NCBI GenBank assembly: GCA_013146195.2
Contig: CM028379.1
Span: forward strand, 163,607,998 to 163,671,997
DNA: 64,000 nt
Reading direction: 5' to 3'
Source of the DNA: Codonopsis lanceolata
Taxonomy: Eukaryota > Streptophyta > Magnoliopsida > Asterales > Campanulaceae
This document shows positions 33,450 through 46,500 of this stretch, one piece after another. The notes beneath the pieces are model-generated. The model did no database searches and was not told the DNA's origin. It worked only from the letters and a program-made list of their open reading frames with translations. Position 1 is the first letter of the stretch. Every line of letters begins with the position of its first letter. The translations under genes were made by a program, and so were the position numbers.

Positions 33450-36235
33450 TAGACTCAGTCTCCGAGTCTACTATCTTAAAAACCAACCAAGTAGGCAAAA
33501 ACCAAACTACCAAAAATCCCACATTCATAAGTTCGGAAATTTTCAATAACCATAATACCAAGCACTTAGGTTGAAAATATCGTGACTCATACTTGAGTCG
33601 CAAAGCACTCATAAATTCCATGACTAATTAATTAAGCATGTGAATTCCAAATATACTATCGGAGCGTATCCAAGGACTTTATAAACATAAGTCTCCCGAA
33701 ACTATTTGCTTCGGAGCTACAACATGAAATATACATACAAGCATTCAAAATCATGAGAGGTAAAAATGGCCGATAGAGCAATTCACAATTTAAGGAAGAG
33801 TGTTCCAAAACACACTTCTAAACAAATAAGTTAACATTCAGGATCATGCAAGTCATGCTCGCAACTTCCAAATCATAGACAATGCACATAATAGCATCAT
33901 GTGAAAGTTTATTCCATTCATTTTCCTTTTCTTCTGGTAAGAGGTTTAGTCAATTTCTAACCTGCTTACTACCAATCCTAGTCCACCAACGAACCTCTTT
34001 TGATCACCAATTTAGGGTACCGGCTAAATTGGATTTCAAAAGCTTCCGTTGCAAGGATGCGAAGGGTTATGAGAAAATCTTAAGCATCCTTTACTACAGT
34101 CTCACATAATCATGCAATAGTGTAATCATGGCATATACACAAGGCAATGATAATCAAGATTTTATCATGCAATATTCTAAACAAGTTACATTGCTTACTA
34201 ATGCATATAAGCAAGTTCATACTCAAATACAACTATTTCCGTTAGACATATTTATTACTTTTGCAAACCATGTCTTTTCTTTTAACAAAATGCATCTACC
34301 ATGCATACTCACATAAAAGCCATATGTTAATTCCCATCACAAATACAATACATGTGTTAATACTAGTCATGTTTATATTCTACATACAACATTTACATTT
34401 CACCCATAATTTAATCCTCAAGCGAATGCTAAGATTCCCATATTTAGCAATGCTACATGTATACACATATATCATGTAAACGGGATATGCAATTACCAAG
34501 TATCATCATACTTTAACGCATATACTTTATGTAATTCATGCAATTTATGCAACTCATATAATCCATATATTTCGTGTAACTCATAACCATGCATATTGGT
34601 TAACCAAACAACCATTATAACACAAGTGATTGCCAATTCAATCGTGCATAATCATAACACAAAACCAACAAAACATACTCATAAATTTCCATCGTGGTAA
34701 TTCACTAAGCAATGGAAGTTCTAACAATTACCAAGGTCCGTATATCGAGTATACTCGCCTAATAATATTTTCATAGTAAACTCAAGGAAAAGAGTTAATA
34801 TTTACTCTAGTACACACAACCATCAAAACTCCGTAAAGTTTATCATTACCTTAACCAAAATCTTGTCTTCGACAAAACACACACGAAATACCTTCGCGTG
34901 GTAACGACACTCTATTAGTCGCAATAAAACGGTATACCCGTCTGTAATAATCTTAACGCATCCCATAACCACCAAGTTGTTACCCGTGCAATTCGAGCGT
35001 ATCCTACTCGCATAAAAATCACACAATAATGTATAATTATTTTACTTACAAAATTACACATATCTCTATAGCATACAAATTTAACACACCACTAGTAATC
35101 ACCCCTAGTAACATTATCACATACACATTCTTCATATATGCATGACATTGCCATATATATAGGCATACCTAACCGTATTACTTTACTGCAATCGACTGTC
35201 TACCGACAGATCAAAATTTCAACCAAAACCGTAAACCAATCCCATACCGGGACATCCTCCTCAATAATATCCATAAATCGAGGAAAGCAAAAATAATTAA
35301 ATCTCAACACACAATGCAATGTATGTATTAATGCATATGAGCTACCGATACAACGTCCACTCATAATAGCGATAATAGCAACCCTAATATCCGTATAATG
35401 AATTACCTCCCATCCAAGGTAGGTCTCAAAACTCCGCAATGGCCAACCGCCACGTACGCATACAACCTCAAACCCTAGCTCGTCTATAACCATTTCACTA
35501 AGGGTCACTAGAATGCTTATTAGTGCTCTTAGAGTCATTAATCCTCAATTTAAGGCAATCCATTCTAATGTGATCACCACCATAAACTAAACACTTGTCT
35601 ATATTGCTCAAACACCTACACTTGGTGTCCCATTTCTCAAACGAAATTTATACAATAATTTATCACCTCATCATCTATGATTTTAGGTAAAAGCATCACT
35701 CCGCTTACTAGTCCACGGATTTGCCTACACAGTTTCAAGAGGTACCAACTGCCCTCTAACCTCATGATCAACCTTAATATTCAAGGTCCTCTCTCCTTAA
35801 TATTTAACTTTTCTCATAAATATAAACCACGCCCCTTGATAATTCCGTAAGTCGTTATGGATTAAATTACCTGTAATACCTCATCCTTAATCCTTAACTC
35901 TTTCACAATTTATGGAAGTCTTCCTAGTCTCATCCGGTACTAAGTATTGCTTATTCTAATGAGCTAATTTTTAACTCCGTGAGAATCTTCACTTAAATAT
36001 TGAATCACAATATCATAATATTTGCCACCAATTCTCCGGTGGATTCTCAATCATGGATACTTACTAGTACCACCTCATACTTTATCAACATTGGCACCTC
36101 TACTAGTGCTAACACCCATTCTAGTTCAAACATCTTAACATGCTATAACTCTCGACGTTAAGATATAACAAATCACACAAACCAACCCCCAAGCCAAGGA
36201 ACCTATCCCGGCTGAAAGCTAAATTTATAATCATA
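33450..36235 (-). other. Non-coding interior of the chromovirus
   Basis: AT-rich sequence between integrase and primer-binding site where gag to RNase H should be. Only short open frames occur (such as 35200-35538), none recognisable. Either the genes were replaced, or non-coding DNA was swapped in, leaving a derivative that keeps its ends and the integrase tail. Confidence 0.6.
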
Positions 36236-36247
36236 GCTCTGATACCA
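36236..36247 (-). other. Primer-binding site (initiator Met tRNA type)
   Basis: Minus-strand TGGTATCAGAGC, the standard plant retroelement sequence complementary to the initiator methionine tRNA 3' end, lies two bases inside the LTR end at 36250. It fixes the element's orientation. Confidence 0.92.
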
Positions 36248-36249
36248 AC

Positions 36250-38455
36250 TGTGACGACCCGACCCGGATTCCAAGACGAAATCCCAAGGTCGTGCCGCCG
36301 GAAAGCAAATAACAACAATCAAGTAACAAATAATGGGTAGGGCCATAACGGCGATACACCGACAACTCAAAACACATGCGGAAGCGAAATACAATAAAAC
36401 AGTGGCGCCCGAGCTAACAAGCTCAAACTAAAAACAACCAAAAAGATAATTAATCTCTCGGTCCAAAAATTCGATTCGCGTGCCGCAACATTGGGCACGT
36501 AGGACAAACTCCCTGTTATGCAATTCAATAATAAGCATAATATAAACCAAGTCATCGGCGAAATTACGGCCGGAACCCAACATTAAACTAAGTCTAAGAC
36601 TCTAGTCTAACAACTCAACGGCTACAAACACGCCGGAGAACAAACATAATACTTTAACTAGCAATATAGCATGCTAAACATTTTTCACCAATAAACCAAG
36701 CGCGACTAAACCCGTCGGCTACCAACAACATAAGTACCAATAATTATAGTACTAACAATAACAAAATATATGGGAGTATAACTACCAATATACATCTAGC
36801 ACGACTTCTACTGGTCGGCTACCAAAATAATAAGCTAACAACATAATTACAACATTACAAACACATACAGGTTTGCTACCCAAATTCATGAAGTTTATAT
36901 AACTTCATCTTCCCAACGACCTCACCAAAAACAAAACAAACATCTAAGTAGCAACCTTGCCAAAAGAATCTTTGTCAACGCAATCTTCTGATTTACTTGG
37001 ATCCGCACGCTCGGCTCGGATCTAGGGAAAACAACCAACAAATAAAAGTAAGTCACAAAGACTTAGTAAGTTACTAACCATAACTTCCTATCATGGCATA
37101 ATGCTCAATCATAAATCACATCATGCTATCGTCATGAAATAACCTTATATAAAGTCATGCTATGCCATCCATGCTCAACATTAAATAACCATGATATCAT
37201 TATAGTATAACATCTCCCTAAAATCCATATCAAGGCATTTTATGCTCAACGATCATAACTCATGTTATCGTTATAACATAACCTTCCAATGACTTACATG
37301 TCAAGGTATATAAACTTAACAACAATAATTCCTGCTTTTAACATAGTGCCATATCCGAATGATATTCATGATAAAGCATATTAGCTTAACAACAGTAATT
37401 TATGTTATTATTATAACATAGTCTTCCCATAATATTCATGTCAAGGCATACAAACTTTAACAATAATGATTTATACCTTTGGCATAAAACCACATTCCAA
37501 TAATATTCATGTGATAGCATATATGCTTAACAACATTAATCAATATGTTATCTATTAAGTATAACATGTAAGAAACCAAAACAAACATCATATCATATCC
37601 AATTCACCAAGCACGTTATTCACTTAAGCACTTGTGAAACAATTCATATATAAGGGATATGATACCATTACCCAAATTCCTCCGCGCGTGTCGCTCCTGC
37701 AAAAACACGTGCAAAACCCTTATGTGCCCTCGATATCCCTCTCGTAGATATCGACGTCCCGAGACGCTCCGCTCGAGTTCCATAGTTATCAAAGTCATGT
37801 GTATTACTACAACTAAGATAAACTACTTCCCCACCGTGGCCATCGATGGAGGGTGTGTGCAAACCCGGCACGGCGATCCATCGCGATCACGAATCTCACA
37901 ATTCGTGAAGACGATGTATCGTCCCACCAAAACTCAACCAAACCGACTCCAGCTGGACTCAAAACCCAAGCACAAGTAATATATACTCATATGCTCAAAA
38001 CAAGTAGGTAAACACTCTACTATCAAACTAGTCATGCATTTCATCCACAACTAGCATAAACATCACAACCGAGAATCCTATAAGTTCTCATAATCAAGTG
38101 TGCTTCACACACTTCAAAACTTCTTGGAGGTTCGACCTCCATGAATTCTACCCAAGATTCCGTAGGACTTAAAATTATAGTTCCTAGGATTCATTCTAAC
38201 CCAAAGGTTAACTCCGTTGAGTTCAATCTAAGTTTTCCGAAAATTCAAGGAATAGAAGCTTAGGCTTCATCATCCCCATAAGTTCATAACTGTCGCCAAA
38301 ACCACAATCCCAATATTCAATAAACTATCATAAACCCCACAATTTACTTAACAATGCAACTTAGAATAAATTGGCCATCTTGTGCATAAATTCATTCAAG
38401 TCACCATACCAATCATAATCTTCAAATCACATTCAAGTCACCATACCAATCACCC
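36250..38455 (-). repeat. 5' LTR of the chromovirus, truncated
   Basis: Matches 28750 to about 30930 closely, then stops near 38455, after two copies of a CATTCAAGTCACCATACCAA segment. The remaining 1.5 kb of LTR, including its expected TG end, is missing, so no target-site duplication can be tested. Confidence 0.8.
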
Positions 38456-38790
38456 TTTCCTCCTATACAGCAAAACGCCAACGTTTTTGAAATCGCACGA
38501 GGCGACTGTTCGCTGTCCCACTCTCATGCCTCCACATGGCGCCATGCAGCCACTTCCCCTCCTATGAATAGAGGCATCTAGCCTCTTCATTCTACACAAC
38601 GCATTAACTCCTGATAAGAGAACAAACGTACACCACATCCGATAAGAAGCTACTGCCTTCTACCTTACCCCAGGAAGCCGATCAACATAACACATAACAA
38701 GACAACACAATACACAACAACAGACAACAAGACAACACAACGACACAACACACAACAAGAAAAAAGACTTCCTTTCTTAGAAGGACAAGG
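38456..38790 (+). other. Fragment resembling a related LTR's promoter end
   Basis: Has a CTCCTATGAATAGAGGCATC (TATA-like) segment and later an A/C-rich stretch, ending AAAAAGACTTCCTTTCTTAG and GAAGGACAAGG directly before the next LTR. The following LTR contains the parallel pieces CCTATAAATAAAGGCTCC and AAAAAGACTCCCTTTCCCTG then GAAGGACAGGG. This may be a remnant of a related, older LTR into which the next element inserted. Confidence 0.4.
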
Positions 38791-41700
38791 TGTAGACACC
38801 CCAATTTCGTACCCCTTTTTTATGACATGCCATAAAATATCAAGACCTCTTAAAAGGACTAACGGATGTCAAGTTACAGGGTTTAAAATACAAAAGAAAA
38901 GAAGAATGCATAAACAGTGAATTGCAGGGGGCCAAAGTGCCAAAATCAAAAGAAAAAAGGACCAGTGCACGGCCTATAGCCGTCCTGGGCGCCAATTCCC
39001 CAAGGCCTATAGACTACACCCAAATTAGCCCACGGCTGCGCCCACAGGTCTCCCAAACACTGGTGCAGTTAGCTCTTGGTACAATTCCTTAAGCACGCGC
39101 GTTACAAGCCTTTAAAGCACAGAAGAAAATATTTGCTGATTTGTAACCACGAAGGAAGCTCAGATTTCAACCTATAAATAAAGGCTCCCGGGCAGTGAAA
39201 AAACATAGTTACACATAATGAAGAGAACGCAAATAGTTGAGAGAAAACTCTCACCGCTTAAAGATAATTCCCCCAGAGAGTTACTATCCAACCCCAAAGC
39301 TCTGCCAAGTTGTCAAATCTTTCCCTAAACACTAAAACCTTCCGGCCAAAGTGAACCCTAGTTAACCAACTAGGTTTCCGCCATATTTCACCGGTTCAAA
39401 AGAACCAAAAAAAGTCGTTGCCATGCCCGATTCCAGACATCAAATCCAGCTAAAGCAAGCAGTTGTTCCGCCCGATTTCATACTCAACAAGCAAGCACGC
39501 AAAGCAAGCAGGTGTGCCGCCCATATCCCAAGGCGAAAACAACAAAAAGAAGCAGTCACACTGCCCAAAACCCCGCAAAAGCAAACCAAAAAGACTCCCT
39601 TTCCCTGAAGGACAGGGTGAGCACACCATAAAGCCTACCAAAAGTTTGGTACGGGATAAAATCTCCACGCTTCAAGAGGTAGGTACATTAAAAATTTTAT
39701 TTCTTTTATCTTAAAAAGTGTTATTTAAAATAGAAATATATCACGAAATAAGTAGTTATGCTGCCCAAGATTCTATAACAAATAGCACTAAAATAAGTCA
39801 TTACTATGCACAAATAACATTAAACAAAATAATGTTATTTTCCACACACACACAATAATGTTATTCTCCTAAACTATTGTGGGTGCTCCGGGAATCGCCC
39901 CCGCACCTCACGCGCCCTTTTTTAGGGGAGCACGGCGTGCGGAGAGGACATCACGCTTTCCATTCCATCTTCTCTTGTTTATGGGAAGATAAAATTAAAA
40001 ATACGGAAAGGGTGTTGTCAAAAAGCGCGTTGAATACGTCTCGATCACCGAGTGAGCTTTAGTCCATTATGAGAGTTTTGGATTTTTCCGTATCTCACCC
40101 TCCCTTGTTTAGGGGAAAATAAGATACAGAAAATGCATCACCCTTTTCATTCTCATCGTCTCTTGTTTAGGGGAAAACGGAAAAGAGCAAAAAAAAAAAA
40201 AAAGATGTTGCAAGAGCACATGGGAACACGTCCTACCTCACTATGGACTTTTCGAAAATTGCCTTAGGTCATTATGAGTGCCTGGGGTTTCTCCGTATCT
40301 CACCCTCCCTTGTTTAGGGGAAGACAAGGCACAGAAAATGCATTACCCTTTTCATTCCCATCGTCCCTTGTTTAGGGGAAAACGGGAAAATGCAAAAAGA
40401 TGATGTTGCGAGCCTCACCATGACCTTAGGCTTATTTTGGATTGCTATGAGTGCTTTGGGTTTCCCCGTATCTCATCCTCCCTTGTTTAGGGGAAAACAA
40501 GATGCAGGAAATACATCACCTTTTTCATTCCCATCGTCCCTTGTTTAGGGGAAAACGGAAAAGTACAAAAAAAGGATATTGCGGGCCTCACTGTGATCCA
40601 AAATGTGAAAACAGAGTCACCATCTTTATTTTTAAGGAGAAATAAAGAAAAACCAAAAAATAACCAGAGTTTGTAAAAAGGGGTTCGGGGGCTAAGTTAC
40701 GAGATGGGAAGGTGTTAGGCACCCAACTCGCCATTTCGGTCTCAAAAATAGTTTTTGGCTAAAATATGTTTTTATTATATTTATCTAACAAATAAAATAA
40801 AGTATTAAAAGCAGGTATATCTGTATTTACATTATTTACGGACTTGTAGTCGCCTCCTTCTAGTAATTACAAATACATTTAAAAATATTTGGCCATAATA
40901 ATGGCTCTTTTTAATGCTATTTTCTACATAAATCAGAACAGCATAACTTCTTATATATTTTTTACATTAGGCCGGATGAAAATAGCATTTTTTATATAAA
41001 AACCCTTAAAGGTTTACCTTTAAGAGCGTGAAGTGCGCCGCCTCGTCCTTCCCGAGAGGGAGTCTTTTTGCCGCCGCGTTCGGCAGAATAATCGCTGAAA
41101 GTTGCTTCTGGGCACCGTAACACGGGCGGAGCAACTATTTCCGTTTTTGCTGTTGTTTTCTTGCTGCTGGCGGAAATCGGGCAGAGCAACTGCTTGCTTC
41201 TAACTGATTTGGCCTTTGGATTCGGGCAGAGCAACTGCTCTTTCTGAGATTTTTGGACCGGGAAAATAGGGTGGAATCCTAACTAGGGGGCTAAGGCTCA
41301 CTTTGACCGGTTGGTTTTGTATTTGGAGGAGTTTTGGCAGAGCTTCGAGGCTTTATAGGAGGAGGGAACTCTCTCTATTTCACGATCACTCTCTACGACG
41401 TAACAACGCTAAACAGTGTATTGAGAAAATTCTCGGCCTTCAACAACTGAAGCAGACACCTCTATTTATAGGTGAGAGGAGGGACACCGCTGTCTTTAAA
41501 ATTTCTTCTTTGTGCTTCATCAGCTTGTACCGCACGCTTGAGAGCTTGCACTAATTTTCAAATCGTAATCAATGTTTGGGCTCTGGGCGCCGCGCCTGGT
41601 TCTCTTGGTGGTGGCGCTTGGAGCCTTTTTAGCCCCCTTTTTGACACTCTGGCCCTTGCATTTTACTGTTTTATGCATCCTGCTTTGTCTTTTGCATTTT

Positions 41701-41795
41701 TAAAACCATATAACTTGACATTTGTTAAGTTTTAACAGGTCTTGATATCGCATGTCATGTTACATACCAGGGGGTACGAAATTCAGGTGTCTACA
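38791..41795 (+). mobile_element. Long LTR-like repeat of the PMD element, copy B (3.0 kb)
   Basis: Starts TGTAGACACC and ends GGTGTCTACA; the outer 25 bp of the two ends are inverted repeats with two mismatches. A TATA box, TATAAATA, lies at 39173-39180, as expected of an LTR promoter. 39965-40600 holds tandem subrepeats built on CCTTGTTTAGGGGAA. Sequence 3' of it is shared with copy A, supporting 5' LTR plus internal region. Against this, no standard primer-binding site follows the end and no partner LTR is in the window. A DNA transposon with 25-bp TIRs is the alternative, though flanking bases show no target-site duplication. Confidence 0.6.
39965..40600 (+). repeat. Subrepeats within the LTR (CCTTGTTTAGGGGAA)
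   Basis: About seven copies of CTTGTTTAGGGGAA or a close variant, paired as CGTATCTCACCCTCCCTTG... and CATTCYCATCGTCYCTTG..., making a roughly 170-210 bp higher-order repeat in about four copies. Confidence 0.75.
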
Positions 41796-41802
41796 GAGCC
41801 CC

Positions 41803-41858
41803 TCAACGATGGAGTTTACGGGTAACCCGCAGCTTACCGAGTAAACAAACATCGTTGA
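41803..41858 (+). other. Nested stem-loop just after the LTR end, copy B
   Basis: 41803-41811 pairs with 41850-41858 (9 bp), 41814-41819 with 41841-41846 (6 bp) and 41821-41825 with 41834-41838 (5 bp): 20 base pairs in 56 nt. Identical in copy A. See findings. Confidence 0.6.
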
Positions 41859-42161
41859 TAAGAAATAGACTCCCTAATTTCGTAGAAATTATAATGGGGA
41901 GTAATGCAACAGGTACCAGTTATAATGTAATAGTTTATAATGCAAACCAAATCTCACATATCCTATACATATTTAGTCGGTAATAGCAGGTTATCATAGT
42001 TTTTAAGCAGATATGCAAATTAAGTGCTCTAATGGTCGGACCTACAGAAGTAGGCTGCCTACGTATCCCTTAATAAAATGAATCAGACCAAACGTAGTTA
42101 GGTCTGGTGCAAACAAACAACGCTGGGTGGAATGTCAAGATCAAAACATTGCATCCTCAAA

Positions 42162-42760
42162 GGTGGAGACCCTTCGCTGAACACAATGGTGGGATAGATC
42201 ACATCCTCAAAGGTGGAGACCCTTTGCCGAATGCGATGGTGGAACACATCATGGGTTGATCATTCGTCTCGGGGTTACGCCCCGTGAAGAGATGATCCTA
42301 TGCTACTCCTACAAAGCAGGAAAGCATCGCATCCTTAAAGGTGGAGACCCTTCGTCGAATGCGATGGTGGAACACATCATGGGTTGACCATTCGTCTTGG
42401 GGTTACGCCCCATGAGGAGATGATCCTATGCTACTTCTACAAAGCAGGAAAGCATCGCATCCTTAAAGGTGGAGACCCTTCGTCGAATGCGATGGTGGAA
42501 CACATCATGGGTTGATCATTCGTCTTGGGGTTACGCCCCGTGAGGAGATGATCCTATACTACTACTACAAAGCAGGAAGAAACATCGCATCCCCAAAGGT
42601 GGAGACCCTTCGTCGAATGCGATGGTAGAGCACATCATGGGTTGATCATTCATCTCGGAGTTACGTCCCGCGAGGAGATGATCCTATACTACTCCTATAG
42701 GTAGAAAGCATCGCATCCTCAAAGGTGGAGACCCTTTGTCGAATGCGATGGTGGAACACA
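42162..42760 (+). repeat. 128-bp tandem array with an internal hairpin, copy B
   Basis: GGTGGAGACCC at 42162, 42212, 42340, 42468, 42598 and 42724. Same unit count as copy A. Each full unit contains the GGGGTTACGCCCC hairpin. Confidence 0.85.
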
Positions 42761-42764
42761 TTTT

Positions 42765-43190
42765 TTATGCAAAAAAAAAAAAAAGGTAAAATATTTTACC
42801 TTTTCTTATCATTGTCTTGTTTTTGCTGATTTTGCTGCTGAGTTTTCTCCTTTGATGCGCTTCTGACTCTTGCTGGAGATTTTTCTTTTGCTTGCTTTCC
42901 AACTTTTGCTGGAGATTTTCTTCCGCTTGCTTTTCCAACTTTTGCTGGAGATTTTCTTTCGCTTGCTTTTCTTGCTTGCATTTTTTTTCTTGCATTTATA
43001 TATTTTTTTTCTTGCATTTTTTTTCTCTTTTTTTTTTGCTGTACACATTTTCTTTTTTTTTTCTTTTTTGCTGTACACATTTTCTCTTTTTTTTTCTTTT
43101 TTGTTGTACACATTTTCTTTTTTTTTCTTTTTTATTGTACACATTTTCTCTTCTTTTTTTTCTTTTTTTTTTTGTACATATTTTACCTTT
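42765..43190. repeat. T-rich low-complexity tract, copy B
   Basis: The same 36-bp TTTTGCTGGAGATTTTC units and TGTACACATTTTC/T-run units as at 2046-2480. Homopolymer lengths differ between the two copies. Confidence 0.75.
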
Positions 43191-43591
43191 GCTACTGCTT
43201 TTTCTTTTATTGCTGCTATTCTTCTTGCTTTTCTGATCATTTTGCTGCTGACCTGCTGAAGATACGAGCTTTCTTTTGGTTTTGGATGGATGACCGGCAA
43301 TTTTTGTTAACAATGATAACTTTGTTAACTTTTCGTTAAGCTTTAGGGGTCGTTTCGCAACTTGGGAAACTTGAGGACTAAGTGCTGAACTTTTGAACTT
43401 CGGAGGGGAAAAGATGAAAATCCTCTTTCCTTCCCTCATAAGTGACGAGAAGTGAAAGCAGGAGTAGCTTTCAGCTTCTTCTTCTTCTTCGTTCTCTTCT
43501 TTCTTCACCATTGCTGCCGACGAAGCTTATTTCTCCGTTTCTTCTCTTTTTCTCAATTTTCTTCCGCCAATTTGCGTGTTTTGCTTGACAG

Positions 43592-46500
43592 ATGGCATCT
43601 ACTTCGAGATCTCGGAAGGGAAAGGCACCGATGTACCAAGACTCAGGTGAAGAAAGGAAAGAACCTCCTCCCTTGATCCGAAATCACGTCAAATATTACT
43701 ATTTGAAGGATAATTGGAGCAACCTCCTTCGCGATCGAAACACCCATGTGTCTAATATTCTGAATCCCACTGTAAGCTTCTTTTTTTCATCAACCCATTT
43801 GGATGAATTTTCAGATCTTCTAGATTTCTCTGCCGTTTTGGGCTTTTGGAGCATACATGTTCTTGCTCATGATGCTTATGCATGCAATTTATGTGCTAGA
43901 ATGATGCAATTTGACAATTTATCTATAGCAAAAATATGAAATTCATGCTATATCTTTTTACGATGCATACTTTGAATAATTGGCACTATTTGACTCTGCG
44001 ATGCATATTTTATATCATTGATGCAATTCGGCTACATGATGCATGTTCGAATTTCAAAAAATATTTTTTTTTAGGATGCACGTCTATGAAATAGACTTTT
44101 TGGAAATATGATGCATTTTTTCCTTTTATTTTTGTTTTCATTTTTTTTTATATTTTCGGGCATATTTTTGGATACATGCAAAATGTAACAGGAATATTTT
44201 ATGCAATAATATTCACTTTTACAAATGCATATGCTGCAGAGATATGATAAATGCCACATAAATATTTTCTTTCAATATTTGCAACATTTTATTTTTGCAA
44301 ATGCTAGAATGCAATTATTTGGAAAATGAATGCAAATATTAATGATGAATGGCTAATGCATGCATATATCATTTTTATGGGGATGCAAATGTGATATAGA
44401 AAATATATTAGATGATTGCTAACATGTTGCATGTGCATTATTCAATATGTGCAAAAATGCAACATGTATTTATTTTTGAAATGCAAAGCACACATTTTTT
44501 TATGCAGGGATGTCAATATATATATTTTATTTTTGAATGCAAAGATGCAATATATATATTTTTTGAATGCAAAAGTGAAATATAATTTTTATTTTTGATA
44601 TATAACGCAAAATGCAAAATTTTCATGAGGATTATTTATAAAATGCGATATATGTTTTTTTTTCTTAACGACATGCACAGGAAATTAAATAAAAGATAAG
44701 AATTTTACCTTTTCCCATTCTTTTTCTCTGATGCTGATATACTGCTGTTTTCTCTTTCTTTTTTTTCTTCCTTTTCTGATGCGTAGGCCCCTGACTCGGA
44801 TTCGGGCAAGTTGTGCCAATGTTTCGGACATATATAACTTAATGCCTGAGGCCGCACGAGTTTTGGTGGAGTCTTCTGGCTTCAGTGCATTCCTGCGGGC
44901 TTTCCGTCCCTTCCGCAGTTTTTTGCCTATTTTCGATGTTTTGAGGGGCTATTGGTGGGATACCACCCATACCTTCCATTTTAGCTGGGGGGGAGGCGAC
45001 CTTGACCCCGTGCGATTTTGCTGCTATTTTGGGCATCCCTACCAGCATCAGTAGGACTCTGGAGCCAGATTATACCCTCCGTCACTACCACGACGTGGTG
45101 AAAGATCTCTTGAGCTTTGTGCCTGAATACAAATCTGCTGATGAGATCTTTATTGGTAATGGCTTTTAGCGAATGCCGGGAAGGTTGCAGAAGATGATAG
45201 CGAGATCGTAGCTCGAGTTGCCAAGGCATTCTTATTCTTTTTTCTTAGGTCGTTGCTTTTTGCCAATTCGTCCACTTCTTTGAGGATTTCCCTCCTGGGA
45301 TGTTTGAGGGATTTGGATCATGTCATCGACTATGACTGGGGGCAGGCAGGCCTGACCGAGCTGTATGCTTCTATGGATAGAGCTAGCCAAAACGATTCGC
45401 CGAATCTCAATGGCTTTGTTCCGGCTTAGGAGGTATCCTTTCTTTTTCCTACTTTTGTCTTTTTCAGCACTTTTTCATCATTTATTTTTTCGCAGCATTT
45501 TTTTTTGCTGATTCTTTTTTTTTCCCGCAAGTTTGGACTTACTCGATCTTCCATTTCATGCCAGGTCCACTGCATCACCACGTTCACGAGCCACCTTATT
45601 TGGCTGAGTTCGTGAATGCTAACCGAGTTAGGCCGAATCGAGATGGCGGTTGCTTGGATACAGTGAGTTTGCAGGAGAGAATAGCTAGCTCGAGCGCAGG
45701 CACGGTGCATTTTTTTCCCTGGAGGAGCCTGGTGGAGCATTATATGATTACTCTAGAAATGAGTAGATGTCGAATATTGATGGTATCTATCATGGTTGAT
45801 TCGTTATATATGGGAGAACGGGTCAACCGTCAGTATTTTACGCTCCTGACATTCCCAGTGACGCTTCCTATGCCTCCCCCTTGGGTGGTTGCTCCAGATT
45901 TCTTGCCAAACAGGTATCAGTACCTGTCGAGATTTCTTATGCCTCAGAGTGATTTCCCAGTTATGGCACACGAGGATTTTCTGAGGACTATGCTCCATCC
46001 TGCCCCTCATGTTCCTGTGGTAGCCAGGTGTGCTTCTGATGCCTCTGACAGACCGAGGCCTTCTTTTCTAGCCCTTGACACGTAGCTAGAGTTTTATGTG
46101 CCTGCTGATGCTTTTTCCACCTTCCGATATCATCGTGACAGAAGGATCGTGGAGAATGTCCTTCCCGATGCAGACATCCCCGAGGAGTATCATGTCCCGA
46201 ACCAGGCTCGCATAGTAAACATTTTCTTGCCCTTCCTTTTTCTTTTTTCTTTTGCATCATCTCTTTTTTTTCATTCATTTTTTTTGAAGACTAATATATT
46301 TTCTCTTTTGCTGTCATCAACATCTTTTCCCAGGTTAATGTGTCGACGTACAAGAGGCTGCTGCGGGGCTTTTTTAGCATCAACAAGCTTTACCAGCGGC
46401 TTGTAGATGAGTTTTCCTGTCGGGGAATGATGAAGTGCGACAAACCAGATGTCGAGATGATGATGATGATGATGCGGCCGGTGGATCGAGTCGTGGTTAG

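Larger units (their letters stand above)
28750..38455 (-). mobile_element. Ty3/gypsy chromovirus, defective, minus strand
   Basis: In minus orientation: truncated 5' LTR (38455-36250), primer-binding site (36247-36236), a largely non-coding interior, integrase and chromodomain-like tail (33440-32460), polypurine tract, and 3' LTR (32445-28750). The interior is only about 3.8 kb and lacks recognisable gag, protease, reverse transcriptase and RNase H, so the element could only move with help. In the first ~1.3 kb of LTR overlap about a dozen differences are visible, indicating a fairly recent insertion. The domain order after integrase and the long LTRs fit the Tekay/Del group. Confidence 0.8.
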
